The notes beneath the pieces were generated by a model that worked only from the letters and a program-made list of their open reading frames with translations, had not been told where the DNA came from and searched no databases. Shown piece by piece: positions 1 through 5,927 of a stretch of 5,961 bases of DNA (positions within the stretch are counted from its first letter, which is position 1; every line of letters starts with the position of its first letter). Both the position numbers and the translations under genes were made by a program. The stretch comes from Bacillota bacterium (GTDB lineage Bacteria > Bacillota > Clostridia > Acetivibrionales > DSM-1351). The stretch is from contig JAEXOY010000023.1 in the NCBI GenBank assembly GCA_023439045.1, positions 1 through 5,961 of the forward strand, read 5' to 3'.

Positions 1-2
1 CA

Positions 3-137
3 TATTCAGCAGTAGTTAGGGACAATGGCATATTCACTATAAGCACTCCTGCTCTAGTAAAGAATGCAAAGATTACTTTGCAGGCACAGAGTGCAACTGG
101 CTTAAAGAGTGATGTTAAGACATTTACTGTACAATAG
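3..137 (+). CDS. 3' end of a protein with a C-terminal Ig-like (beta-sandwich) domain, truncated by the window start
   Basis: An open frame runs in from the left edge and stops at TAG 135-137, giving the last 44 residues of a larger protein. The fragment has alternating polar and hydrophobic residues, the stretch DNGIFTIST, then KITLQAQSATGLKS and a terminal TFTVQ. The order 'DG-x-F-T-I', 'x-I-T-L-x-A-x-S-x-x-G-x-x-S' and a closing 'x-x-F-T-V' is what is seen at the end of bacterial Ig-like repeats in surface or secreted proteins. From this I infer that the parent is an extracellular or cell-surface protein. The N-terminus, signal peptide and any enzymatic domain are outside the window, so no function can be named. 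The gene ends about 90 bp before the shared terminator hairpin and converges on the ABC operon. Confidence 0.65.
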   Translation, partial: YSAVVRDNGIFTISTPALVKNAKITLQAQSATGLKSDVKTFTVQ

Positions 138-228
138 TATTAGCCAGACTATTACTGCTCTATGATTTTTATATATTAAGAAAATATAGAAGGTTATAGA
201 TTATTCAAATTTAAAATTCTATGGAAAC

Positions 229-274
229 AAAGCAGCCTCTCAAATCATACATATTATATTTGAGAGGCTGCTTT
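229..274. terminator. Bidirectional intrinsic terminator between convergent genes
   Basis: A perfect 17-bp inverted repeat (229-245 with 258-274) encloses a 12-nt loop. The lower stem carries the GC-rich core GCAGCCTCTC/GAGAGGCTGC. Read on the minus strand, the stem ends in TTT and continues TTTGTTTCC, a modest U-tract for the ABC operon, whose last stop codon is at 285-287, only 10 bp away. Read on the plus strand it ends in CTTTAATATATTAATT, a weaker tail for the Ig-like gene. Its position between two converging genes fits a shared terminator. Confidence 0.85.
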
Positions 275-284
275 AATATATTAA

Positions 285-938
285 TTAAATCTCTTTCTTT
301 TTGCAAATACCAACCGATAAAGAATAGGAAATCCATACTGCTAATACCACGATTGCTATTATTATTGCAGCAATAATTATTGGATATGTTGATAGAAATT
401 CTAAAACTTCTAGAGCCTTACTTGCAGTGGCTTGTTCTGCTAAAACTGATGGCAATAAGAACACAATAAATGCAGGTATCATATAAATTAGCATAGAGGA
501 TAACTTGCCTTTTTGATAGCCATATTTATAATACACCGGATACTGTATGAGACAAAGCAAAACTCCTACCACGATGGACATTAAAATGGTAATAATATCT
601 ATCAGTGGTATCATATCCATACTGCTTAATATTGATATTGTTACAGTGTCAAATGCTAATAAAGCCACTACTGATAATAGCAAGAAAAGATATCTCCCCA
701 TTACCATATCTGAAATTTTCCCCGGAAGAGTATAATATAGCTTTTGGCAGTTTTCTACTGTTTCATAACTGAAGGGGGTCACCGAAATGAGCATTAAAAA
801 GAAAAATAGATAGTTTAACGCAAATGCAACCTGCATATTAATTGAAAAAATCAACATTATTACGGGAATTATTACAAAGAATTTACCCCAACTTCTTAGT
901 AGTGTTAAATCGAGCTTCATAAACTTAATTGCCTGCAT
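285..938 (-). CDS. ABC-2 type permease (ABC2_membrane_5-like), partner of the adjacent ATPase
   Basis: A 217-residue, very hydrophobic protein with about six predicted membrane segments near residues 20-33, 37-56, 84-105, 112-131, 148-167 and 184-211, ending in a basic ICKKKEI tail. The motif YYTLPGKISDMVMGRYL (68-84), between the second and third segments, matches the 'x-x-LP-x-x-R/K-x-D-I/M-V-x-G-R-Y' signature of the ABC2_membrane_5 group, to which PmtB-like permeases belong. The ATG at 936-938 overlaps the TAA of the ATPase gene by one base. The Shine-Dalgarno AAAGGAGG (about 945-952) is embedded in the last codons of the ATPase, so translational coupling is likely. It presumably forms the membrane channel of an exporter as a dimer with the ATPase. 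The substrate cannot be read from sequence; peptides, antibiotics or lipid-active compounds are the usual cargo of related systems. It is the only permease of this operon. Confidence 0.85.
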   Translation of the reverse strand: MQAIKFMKLDLTLLRSWGKFFVIIPVIMLIFSINMQVAFALNYLFFFLMLISVTPFSYETVENCQKLYYTLPGKISDMVMGRYLFLLLSVVALLAFDTVTISILSSMDMIPLIDIITILMSIVVGVLLCLIQYPVYYKYGYQKGKLSSMLIYMIPAFIVFLLPSVLAEQATASKALEVLEFLSTYPIIIAAIIIAIVVLAVWISYSLSVGICKKKEI

Positions 939-1798
939 TATATCGCCTCCTTTATTCCGCTTATATGATATATTACTATATCGTCTATACTTGGCTTTTC
1001 AAGCGTAAAGCCACTTGAGAATAATGCTTTGTTACTATAAAGTGTAAGTCCGCAGAAGCCATACGCTGTAGTCTTTAAACCTATCATTTTTCTCTTAAGC
1101 TCAGAAGTTAGCTCTTTGCTATCACCCTTGACAATTAAGTATTTCTCCATAATACCGTCTTTGGTATCTGAGAAAATGAGTTTACCATTATCTATAAATG
1201 TAAGATAATCTGCTATGTTTTCTAAGTCACTAACAATATGTGTGGAGAATATAACACTTCTCTCACCATTGCTGATATATTCTTGGAGCAATTCCAAAAT
1301 CTCAGATCTCATAACGGGATCTAGTCCACTGGTAGGTTCATCAAGGATAAGAAGCTTTGTTTCACGGCAAAGTACTGTCGCAAACATTAACTTCATTTTC
1401 ATGCCTTTTGAATAATCTTTAATCTTTTTGGTTGATGATAGCTTCCATTTTTCTGCAAGTTTCATAAACTTTGCCTGGTCAAAACTGCTATAAAATGATG
1501 ACATCAGCTTTGTTACATCCTTTAGGGTAAACATTGTGGGAAACATACATTCATCAGGAATATAACCTATCATCTCCTTGTATGCTTGTTCATCATCCAT
1601 ATAGCTATGCCCAAAAACGCTTATACTACCGCTATCAATTTTTAGGTGATTCATAATTAAATTTATAGTTGTAGTTTTACCTGCCCCATTCTGACCTATA
1701 TATCCCATAATATAGCCCTTCGGAAGCGATAGGCTTATATTATCAAGGGTAAATTCTTTAAAATTCTTAGTAAGATTTATGATTTCTAGTGCTTGCAT
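938..1798 (-). CDS. ABC transporter ATP-binding protein (YtrB/PmtA-like)
   Basis: A 286-residue cytoplasmic ATPase that would power the adjacent permease. All core ABC motifs are visible: Walker A GQNGAGKTT (35-43), signature YSKGM (129-133), Walker B LLILDEP (149-155), D-loop SGLD (157-160) and H-loop His187 in FSTH. The segment normally holding the Q-loop reads IGYIPDE (77-83), so the usual Gln is replaced by an acidic or neighbouring residue; related exporters also vary here. The signature is YSKGM rather than LSGGQ, as in several YtrB/PmtA-type ATPases. Residues from about 215 on form an extra C-terminal region typical of this group, poorly conserved and perhaps regulatory. The ATG at 1796-1798 lies 4 bp after the repressor stop, with GGGAGG (1807-1812) as ribosome-binding site inside the upstream gene. 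It overlaps the permease start by one base. Confidence 0.93.
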   Translation of the reverse strand: MQALEIINLTKNFKEFTLDNISLSLPKGYIMGYIGQNGAGKTTTINLIMNHLKIDSGSISVFGHSYMDDEQAYKEMIGYIPDECMFPTMFTLKDVTKLMSSFYSSFDQAKFMKLAEKWKLSSTKKIKDYSKGMKMKLMFATVLCRETKLLILDEPTSGLDPVMRSEILELLQEYISNGERSVIFSTHIVSDLENIADYLTFIDNGKLIFSDTKDGIMEKYLIVKGDSKELTSELKRKMIGLKTTAYGFCGLTLYSNKALFSSGFTLEKPSIDDIVIYHISGIKEAI

Positions 1799-1802
1799 TA
1801 TT

Positions 1803-2174
1803 TCAACCTCCCATCAAGTTTTTTAATATTTGTTCAAGCTCTTTATTTGTTATATTAGCTATTTGAGCGTAATCAATAGCCGACATAAAACAGTCTTCAA
1901 TTCTTTTAAGGTACTGCTCTCGTACTAAGTTGCTGTCCCTGCCTAAAACGAAGGTTCCTTTCCCCTGCATAGTCGAGATAAAACCTTCTGCTTCCAGATC
2001 GGAGTAGGCTCTAGTTGTAGTGATTACGCTAATGCCCAGCTCCTTTGCTAGCTGCCTTATAGAAGGAAGTGCCTGACCTTCTGTAAGCTCCCCACTCATA
2101 ATCTGCTCTTTCACTTGGGTTGTAATTTGTTCATAAATAGGCAATTCTGATTTATTTGATAATATTATCTTCAA
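1803..2174 (-). CDS. GntR-family transcriptional regulator, YtrA subfamily
   Basis: A 123-residue regulator, the short length typical of the YtrA subfamily. A winged helix fills residues about 10-76: LPIYEQI (11-17) opens helix 1, LPSIRQLAKELGIS (36-49) is the conserved GntR helix-turn-helix entry, VITTTRAYSDLEAEG (50-64) is the recognition helix region, and GKGTFV (71-76) is the wing. The remaining 47 residues are two short helices for dimerisation, with no large effector domain. The start is TTG (2172-2174), chosen because AAGGTGGTGG (2179-2188) sits at ideal spacing, the conserved fold begins directly after it, and no better upstream start exists. It is the first gene of the operon with the ABC ATPase and permease, and its promoter overlaps a large palindrome, so autorepression is the natural inference. 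In the family, binding is relieved by ligands or cell-envelope stress; the inducer here is unknown. Confidence 0.92.
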   Translation of the reverse strand: MKIILSNKSELPIYEQITTQVKEQIMSGELTEGQALPSIRQLAKELGISVITTTRAYSDLEAEGFISTMQGKGTFVLGRDSNLVREQYLKRIEDCFMSAIDYAQIANITNKELEQILKNLMGG

Positions 2175-2178
2175 TTAA

Positions 2179-2188
2179 CCACCACCTT
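2179..2188 (-). promoter_or_regulatory. Ribosome-binding site fixing the TTG start of the GntR gene
   Basis: On the minus strand AAGGTGGTGG closely resembles AAGGAGGTG and is separated from TTG (2174-2172) by the 4 nt TTAA. A strong site at the right distance supports the non-ATG start. Confidence 0.8.
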
Positions 2189-2189
2189 A

Positions 2190-2215
2190 ACTGTATATAT
2201 TGCATTATATACAGT
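2190..2215. promoter_or_regulatory. Palindromic operator for the YtrA-type repressor
   Basis: The 26-bp element ACTGTATATA-TTGCAT-TATATACAGT is symmetric except for one base pair (2200/2205), with arms 2190-2199 and 2206-2215. It covers the -10 box and the predicted start point of the operon promoter. YtrA-subfamily regulators bind such extended inverted repeats with GTA-type half sites, and a bound dimer here would block RNA polymerase. Assignment to this regulator is inferred from position and symmetry. Confidence 0.82.
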
Positions 2216-2232
2216 AATAACAATAGTGTCAA
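2204..2232 (-). promoter_or_regulatory. Consensus SigA promoter of the GntR-ABC operon
   Basis: Read on the minus strand, TTGACA (2232-2227) is followed by exactly 17 bp and then TATAAT (2209-2204), a 12/12 match to the SigA consensus at optimal spacing. Transcription should begin near 2197, giving a leader of only about 22 nt before the TTG start. Such a strong promoter in front of a repressor gene fits a system that is kept off by the repressor and fully induced when it is released. Confidence 0.92.
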
Positions 2233-2254
2233 TATGTACGTTGAAAAGATTTGT

Positions 2255-2295
2255 AAAAAAGGCAACTCTAGAAAGAAATACTTTGCTAGGTTGCC
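2255..2295 (-). terminator. Intrinsic terminator of the PHP phosphatase gene
   Basis: Arms GGCAAC (2261-2266) and GTTGCC (2290-2295) pair, and CTAG (2268-2271) with CTAG (2286-2289) and AAAG (2272-2275) with CTTT (2281-2284) continue the stem. This makes about 14 bp with one single-base bulge on each side and a 5-nt AAATA loop. On the minus strand the stem is followed at once by six T (plus-strand A run 2255-2260). It lies 66 bp beyond the phosphatase stop codon and just upstream of the GntR operon promoter, insulating the two minus-strand units. Confidence 0.9.
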
Positions 2296-2360
2296 CTTAT
2301 TATAGCCTGTACATTTGTGTTATGTACTACCAGAACACTGATAGTTTTGGCGTTAAATTT

Positions 2361-3152
2361 TTATATACCTGTAAATATAGGCTTTCTATTTTCAAAATGG
2401 GTAATATATTTGAAGCCAATACTCTTTAAATGTTCAACAACTTCATCAAAATTTACTCCAAGATGTTCAACCTTATGGGAATCGGAGCCAATAGTAACCA
2501 ACTCGCCACCAAGTTCCTTATACCTTTTGAAGAAATCATATCCGGGTATCGTTGATTTAAGGTCTGAACGAAGCCCCGATGTATTTACCTCAATAGCCTT
2601 TCCTTTTTCAATAGCCAATTTGATTATCTCATCTAGCAAATCCTTGTACTCGGAGTATCTCATCAACCTATCCTCATACTTACTGTACCTAGTCGCGTAA
2701 CCTATATGTCCCACGCTATCAAAATCCGAATATTCCTTTAAACAACAGATTATTTCCTCAAGATACCTAGAATAGGCTTGTCGTTGAGTTAGACCTTTAA
2801 AAAAGTCCCCGGTATATGGATCCTTTTTATCTATAATGTGTACAGAACCGATTACATAGTCAAATTTATGCTCCTGTAAGGTTTGCGCGATTTGCGTAAT
2901 TACTTGTGGCTGAAAACCCATTTCAATACCTTTAAGCACCTTGAGCCTGCCATTCCATTTTTCTTTTAGTGCTTCAAAGTATTTTCCGTGTTCAGCTAAA
3001 TCTATAAGAAACTCAACATCGGGGTATTCGAAGTCTACGTGGTCTGTAAATATAAGACCTTCCAAGCCCATTTCATAGGCTCTTTTGCATGCATCCTCAG
3101 CATTCATAGTTGAATCGGTTGAAAAAGTTGAGTGTATGTGACTATCAAACAT
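2361..3152 (-). CDS. PHP-domain phosphatase, histidinol-phosphatase (HisJ/HisK-type) family
   Basis: A 263-residue cytoplasmic PHP phosphoesterase. The metal-binding set is complete: HIH (His5, His7) and Asp13 in FSTD, TDH (Asp37, His38), Glu77 in KGIEMGF, His105 in GSVH, His149 in GHIGY, and SDSH (Asp224, His226). The C-terminal HFENRKPIF (about 252-260) resembles the end of histidinol-phosphatase family proteins, which hydrolyse L-histidinol phosphate in histidine synthesis. No his genes are adjacent, and PHP enzymes of this shape have other phosphoester substrates, so the exact reaction is an inference from family similarity. The ATG at 3150-3152 has AAAGGAGA (3161-3168) in front and the conserved HIH follows directly, so the start is secure. 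The gene appears monocistronic, with its own terminator, and diverges from the aminopeptidase gene. Confidence 0.85.
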   Translation of the reverse strand: MFDSHIHSTFSTDSTMNAEDACKRAYEMGLEGLIFTDHVDFEYPDVEFLIDLAEHGKYFEALKEKWNGRLKVLKGIEMGFQPQVITQIAQTLQEHKFDYVIGSVHIIDKKDPYTGDFFKGLTQRQAYSRYLEEIICCLKEYSDFDSVGHIGYATRYSKYEDRLMRYSEYKDLLDEIIKLAIEKGKAIEVNTSGLRSDLKSTIPGYDFFKRYKELGGELVTIGSDSHKVEHLGVNFDEVVEHLKSIGFKYITHFENRKPIFTGI

Positions 3153-3168
3153 TGTAACTTTCTCCTTT

Positions 3169-3259
3169 AAAAAGTATAATTAAACATATTAAAGCTACTA
3201 ATAATATATGTTACTTTAATACTTTATTAATGTTATCAACTTTTTATATATTAGTCAAA
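3169..3259. promoter_or_regulatory. Divergent promoter region between phosphatase and aminopeptidase genes
   Basis: The two genes start back to back, so both promoters should lie in this very AT-rich stretch. No consensus pair is evident. The best minus-strand candidate is TTAGTA-17-TATACT (3201-3173), but it would leave almost no leader before the phosphatase ribosome-binding site. For the plus strand, TATATT at 3247-3252 could be a -10 box, without a good -35. The location is sound; the exact boxes are not. Confidence 0.4.
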
Positions 3260-3268
3260 GAGAGGAAG
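3260..3268 (+). promoter_or_regulatory. Ribosome-binding site deciding the TTG start of the aminopeptidase
   Basis: GAGAGGAAG ends 6 nt before TTG 3275-3277. No comparable purine-rich site precedes the upstream in-frame ATG at 3230, which is flanked by ACTTTATTA. Confidence 0.75.
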
Positions 3269-3274
3269 ATAAAT

Positions 3275-4711
3275 TTGAGTCAGGAAAAATCACAAGCAGA
3301 GGTTTTAAAGGATAAATTATTTTTTAATCAAAAAAATGCATGGGAAGAGTGCCAGAATGAAGTGGAAAAGGCATTCGAGGTGTGTGAAGAATACAAGCAA
3401 TACCTAGATAGGGGAAAGACTGAAAGAGAGTTTACTGATTTGGTGGTACAAGAGCTGAAAAAGTCAGGTTATCAGGACCTGAATGAGCTATTCAACCAGA
3501 AAAAACAACTTACTAAGGGAGCAAAGGTGTACTACATAAATAAGTACAAGTCAATAGCCTTTGCAATACTTGGTGATAAACCTCTTGCAGACGGTATAAA
3601 TATGGTAGGAGCTCATATTGATGCTCCGAGACTGGACATCAAGCAGAACCCATTGTATGAGGATTCCGGCTTGGTGCTATTGAAGACGCACTACTATGGT
3701 GGCATAAAGAAATATCAGTGGGTTACTATTCCTTATTCTTTACATGGAGTTATTGTAAGAGCTGATGGTAGCAAAATAGAGGTTTCTATTGGAGAAGGTG
3801 AAAATGATCCTGTATTTACAATAACAGACCTGCTACCACATTTGGCTCAAGACCAAATGCAGAAGAAAGTAAGTGAAGCTGTTACAGGAGAAGGGCTCAA
3901 TATCTTGCTTGGCTCAATGCCATATAATGATAAAAAAGCTAAGGACAAGGTTAAGCTAAATATATTAAAAATACTTAATGAAAAATATGGCCTGATAGAA
4001 GAGGATTTCTTGAGTGCAGAGCTAGAAGCCGTTCCAGCCTTCAAAGCCAAAGATATTGGATTGGACAGAAGCATGGTAGGTGCATATGGTCAGGACGACA
4101 GAGTTTGCGCGTATAGTTGTGTTAAAGCAATGATAGAGGCTCAGGTTTCTTTAAGGACTGCTCTTTGTATTCTGACAGACAAAGAGGAAATAGGTAGTGT
4201 GGGCAATACAGGAGCTCAATCAAATATGCTTAGGAGCTTTGTTTCAAAGCTTATGTATTTGACGGAAGGAAGTTATTCTGATGTTTTATTGCATGAGTGT
4301 ATGGAAAACTCTTTTATGCTCTCGGCAGATGTTAATCCAGGAGTTGACCCCAATTATGATGGAGTGTATGACAAGAGGAATGCTTCATATATGGGAAATG
4401 GTGTGGTGGTACAAAAATACACCGGCTCCAGGGGAAAGTACGATGCCAGTGATGCCAGTGCAGAATTCATGGGCCGCCTGCGCAAGCTCTTCAATGACAA
4501 CGGTATAATCTGGCATACAGCCGAGCTAGGCAAGGTGGATCAGGGGGGCGGCGGCACTATAGCCCAATATGTTGCTAATCTCGGGGTAGAGGTAATTGAC
4601 TGCGGCGTTCCAATATTGTCAATGCATTCACCTGTAGAAATAACCAGCAAAATTGATGTCTTTATGTGCTACAAAGCTATGAAATTATTCTTGGAAAAGT
4701 GTGCACAATAG
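3275..4711 (+). CDS. M18-family zinc aminopeptidase
   Basis: A 478-residue cytosolic metallopeptidase that removes N-terminal residues from peptides with two bridged zinc ions. The family motifs are present, numbered from the TTG start: GAHID (His114), GQDDR with the bridging Asp274, DKEEIGS with catalytic Glu304 and ligand Glu305, SADVNP (Asp352), and SMHSPVE (His451). TGSRGKYDASDASAEF and DQGGGGTIAQ are further conserved M18 stretches. An in-frame ATG at 3230 would add 15 residues, but it has no ribosome-binding site. TTG 3275-3277 has GAGAGGAAG (3260-3268) at 6 nt and gives the family-like N-terminus SQEKSQAEVLKDKLF, so I prefer it. Length is normal for the family (about 430-480). The part encoding the last third is markedly richer in G+C than the rest. 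It may be co-transcribed with the TIM-barrel gene 142 bp downstream. Confidence 0.93.
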   Translation: MSQEKSQAEVLKDKLFFNQKNAWEECQNEVEKAFEVCEEYKQYLDRGKTEREFTDLVVQELKKSGYQDLNELFNQKKQLTKGAKVYYINKYKSIAFAILGDKPLADGINMVGAHIDAPRLDIKQNPLYEDSGLVLLKTHYYGGIKKYQWVTIPYSLHGVIVRADGSKIEVSIGEGENDPVFTITDLLPHLAQDQMQKKVSEAVTGEGLNILLGSMPYNDKKAKDKVKLNILKILNEKYGLIEEDFLSAELEAVPAFKAKDIGLDRSMVGAYGQDDRVCAYSCVKAMIEAQVSLRTALCILTDKEEIGSVGNTGAQSNMLRSFVSKLMYLTEGSYSDVLLHECMENSFMLSADVNPGVDPNYDGVYDKRNASYMGNGVVVQKYTGSRGKYDASDASAEFMGRLRKLFNDNGIIWHTAELGKVDQGGGGTIAQYVANLGVEVIDCGVPILSMHSPVEITSKIDVFMCYKAMKLFLEKCAQ

Positions 4712-4773
4712 CTGGAGAACTATTAAGTAAGAAGCCATTTATTAATACTATTTGGATAAGTGTGCAAAATAGC
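4691..4773 (+). repeat. Short direct repeat at and after the aminopeptidase stop codon
   Basis: Two 22-bp copies, TTGGAAAAGTGTGCACAATA plus GC (4691-4712) and TTGGATAAGTGTGCAAAATA plus GC (4752-4773), match at 20 of 22 positions and are offset by 61 bp. The first encodes the last residues LEKCAQ and the stop; the second would read LDKCAK and stop in the equivalent frame. This looks like a small local duplication of the gene's 3' end. A regulatory role is not shown. Confidence 0.6.
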
Positions 4774-4853
4774 ATAATAAAGAAAACTTTATTGCTAAAA
4801 AGTATTATAGTGAGTACAATGAAATCTATTTTGAACAAGTTGGAGAGTAAACT

Positions 4854-5714
4854 ATGATTCGGTTTGGACCATCAGGCAATTCAGAAAGCTTTTATGAACA
4901 GGGTTACAAGTCTTCAGCTCAAATGCCGGCATGGCTTAAGGGAATGGGGCTAGAGGCATACGAATATTCCTGCTCGAAGGGAGTAAAGATTGGAGAAGCA
5001 ACTGCAAAGGAAATTGGTCAGCAGGCTTCTGAGAATGGCATATTCTTGAGTATTCATGCTCCATACTATATAAGTATGTCAAGCGAGGATGAACAAAAGA
5101 GAGCGAATTCTATCAAGTATGTTATGGATACCCTTAGGGTTGCAAAATGGATGGGTGCAAAAAGAATTGTAATCCATACCGGTTCTTGTAGTAAGGTGGA
5201 CAGGAAGTGGGCACTTCAAACGGCTATTGGAGTGTTGTCCGATACAGTTAAAATTGCTGATGAAGTGGGATATGGGGACATCACCTTATGTCCTGAGGTT
5301 TTAGGTAAGCATAATCAACTTGGTACGCTCGAAGAAATAATTGAGATGTGCAAAATAGATGAAAGACTTATCCCTTGCGTGGATTTGGGGCATGTTCATG
5401 CCCGTGGGCTTGGCAGTCTCAACAGCGAAGAGGATTTTGCTGCTGTTATGGATATAGTAGAAAATGAGTTGGGCAAAGAGAGGGCAAAAGTGCTGCACAT
5501 TCATTTTAGCAGGATTGAATTCTCAAAGGGTGGAGAAAAGAAGCACTGGACTTATGCAGATACTCAGTTTGGACCCGAATTTTCTCACTTTGCACCAATA
5601 TTGGTCAAGAGAAAAATGGAGCCCGTCATTATATGTGAATCCAGAGGTATGATGGCAGAGGATGCATTGACCTTCAAAAGGATTTATAATGACTTTCTAA
5701 ATAAGTTGGGATGA
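4854..5714 (+). CDS. Endonuclease IV / xylose isomerase-like TIM-barrel protein
   Basis: A 286-residue protein of the AP-endonuclease family 2 fold, a TIM barrel with a metal cluster that in endonuclease IV (Nfo) cuts DNA at abasic sites. Motifs along the barrel: SIHAPYY (His68), VIHTGS (His108), CPEVLGK (Glu148), VDLGHVHARG (Asp177, His180), HIHFSRIE (His217), KKHW (His231) and ICESRG (Glu262). These follow the order and nearly the spacing of the nine Nfo ligands (His69, His109, Glu145, Asp179, His182, His216, Asp229, His231, Glu261). The Asp-x-His pair appears here as Lys-x-His (229-231), so one zinc ligand seems changed. Abasic-site cleavage is therefore only a possibility; a sugar-phosphate isomerase or another hydrolase is the alternative. 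The ATG has GGAGAG (4842-4847) 6 nt upstream. It follows the aminopeptidase gene in the same direction. Confidence 0.85.
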   Translation: MIRFGPSGNSESFYEQGYKSSAQMPAWLKGMGLEAYEYSCSKGVKIGEATAKEIGQQASENGIFLSIHAPYYISMSSEDEQKRANSIKYVMDTLRVAKWMGAKRIVIHTGSCSKVDRKWALQTAIGVLSDTVKIADEVGYGDITLCPEVLGKHNQLGTLEEIIEMCKIDERLIPCVDLGHVHARGLGSLNSEEDFAAVMDIVENELGKERAKVLHIHFSRIEFSKGGEKKHWTYADTQFGPEFSHFAPILVKRKMEPVIICESRGMMAEDALTFKRIYNDFLNKLG

Positions 5715-5726
5715 GTAAAGAACTCT

Positions 5727-5746
5727 ATATTCAATGAATATTTTTT
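5727..5746 (+). terminator. Weak candidate terminator after the TIM-barrel gene
   Basis: ATATTC (5727-5732) can pair with GAATAT (5736-5741) around a 3-nt loop, followed by a T run at 5741-5746, 12 bp after the stop codon. The stem is short and AT-only except for one pair. A longer-range pairing of ACTCTA (5722-5727) with TAGAGT (5759-5764) could replace or extend it. It is plausible by position but thermodynamically poor. Confidence 0.35.
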
Positions 5747-5812
5747 AGGTATAATTTTTAGAGTAGTATAGATAGCCTATAAAATAGAATTTATTATTTA
5801 AAGAAAATCCAA

Positions 5813-5831
5813 CCTTGCTCTGTAAGCAAGG
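5813..5831 (-). terminator. GC-rich hairpin oriented as a minus-strand terminator
   Basis: CCTTGCT (5813-5819) pairs perfectly with AGCAAGG (5825-5831) around a 5-nt loop. Downstream on the plus strand there is no T run. On the minus strand the stem is followed by TTGGATTTTCTTT, so it could end transcription entering from the right edge. No minus-strand gene is established there, so the role is tentative. Confidence 0.4.
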
Positions 5832-5927
5832 CGAAGATAGTGTAAAGTGACTTATGAAAAAATAGAGTAAGTAGATTTTGTTCACTTGAACATTGAAAAG
5901 CGAATATATTTCTCTAGATTTGATGCT

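Noticed and set aside
2309..2327. Inverted repeat GTACAT-7-ATGTAC
   Set aside because: The 6-bp arms sit downstream of the phosphatase stop and upstream of its terminator, away from any promoter. They do not match the operator at 2190-2215.
2226..2700. Overlapping plus-strand open frames opposite the phosphatase 3' end and terminator
   Set aside because: They lie antisense to a gene with a complete catalytic motif set, run through the terminator hairpin and encode no recognisable domain. They are shadow frames.
4776..4793. Hairpin AATAAAG-AAAA-CTTTATT between the aminopeptidase and TIM-barrel genes
   Set aside because: It is a 7-bp stem with a single GC pair and no T run after it in the transcribed direction, so it is not a credible terminator.
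4666..4857. Plus-strand frame bridging the aminopeptidase end and the TIM-barrel start
   Set aside because: It overlaps the conserved aminopeptidase C-terminus in another frame, lacks a ribosome-binding site and is a low-complexity Ile/Ser/Lys sequence.
5750..5755. TATAAT box after the TIM-barrel gene
   Set aside because: There is no -35 element at 16-18 bp, no extended -10 TG and no downstream gene in the window. In AT-rich DNA a lone TATAAT is expected by chance.
5880..5891. Palindrome GTTCACTTGAAC
   Set aside because: It has 5-bp arms with a 2-bp centre, is single copy and has no adjacent promoter, which is too little to call an operator.
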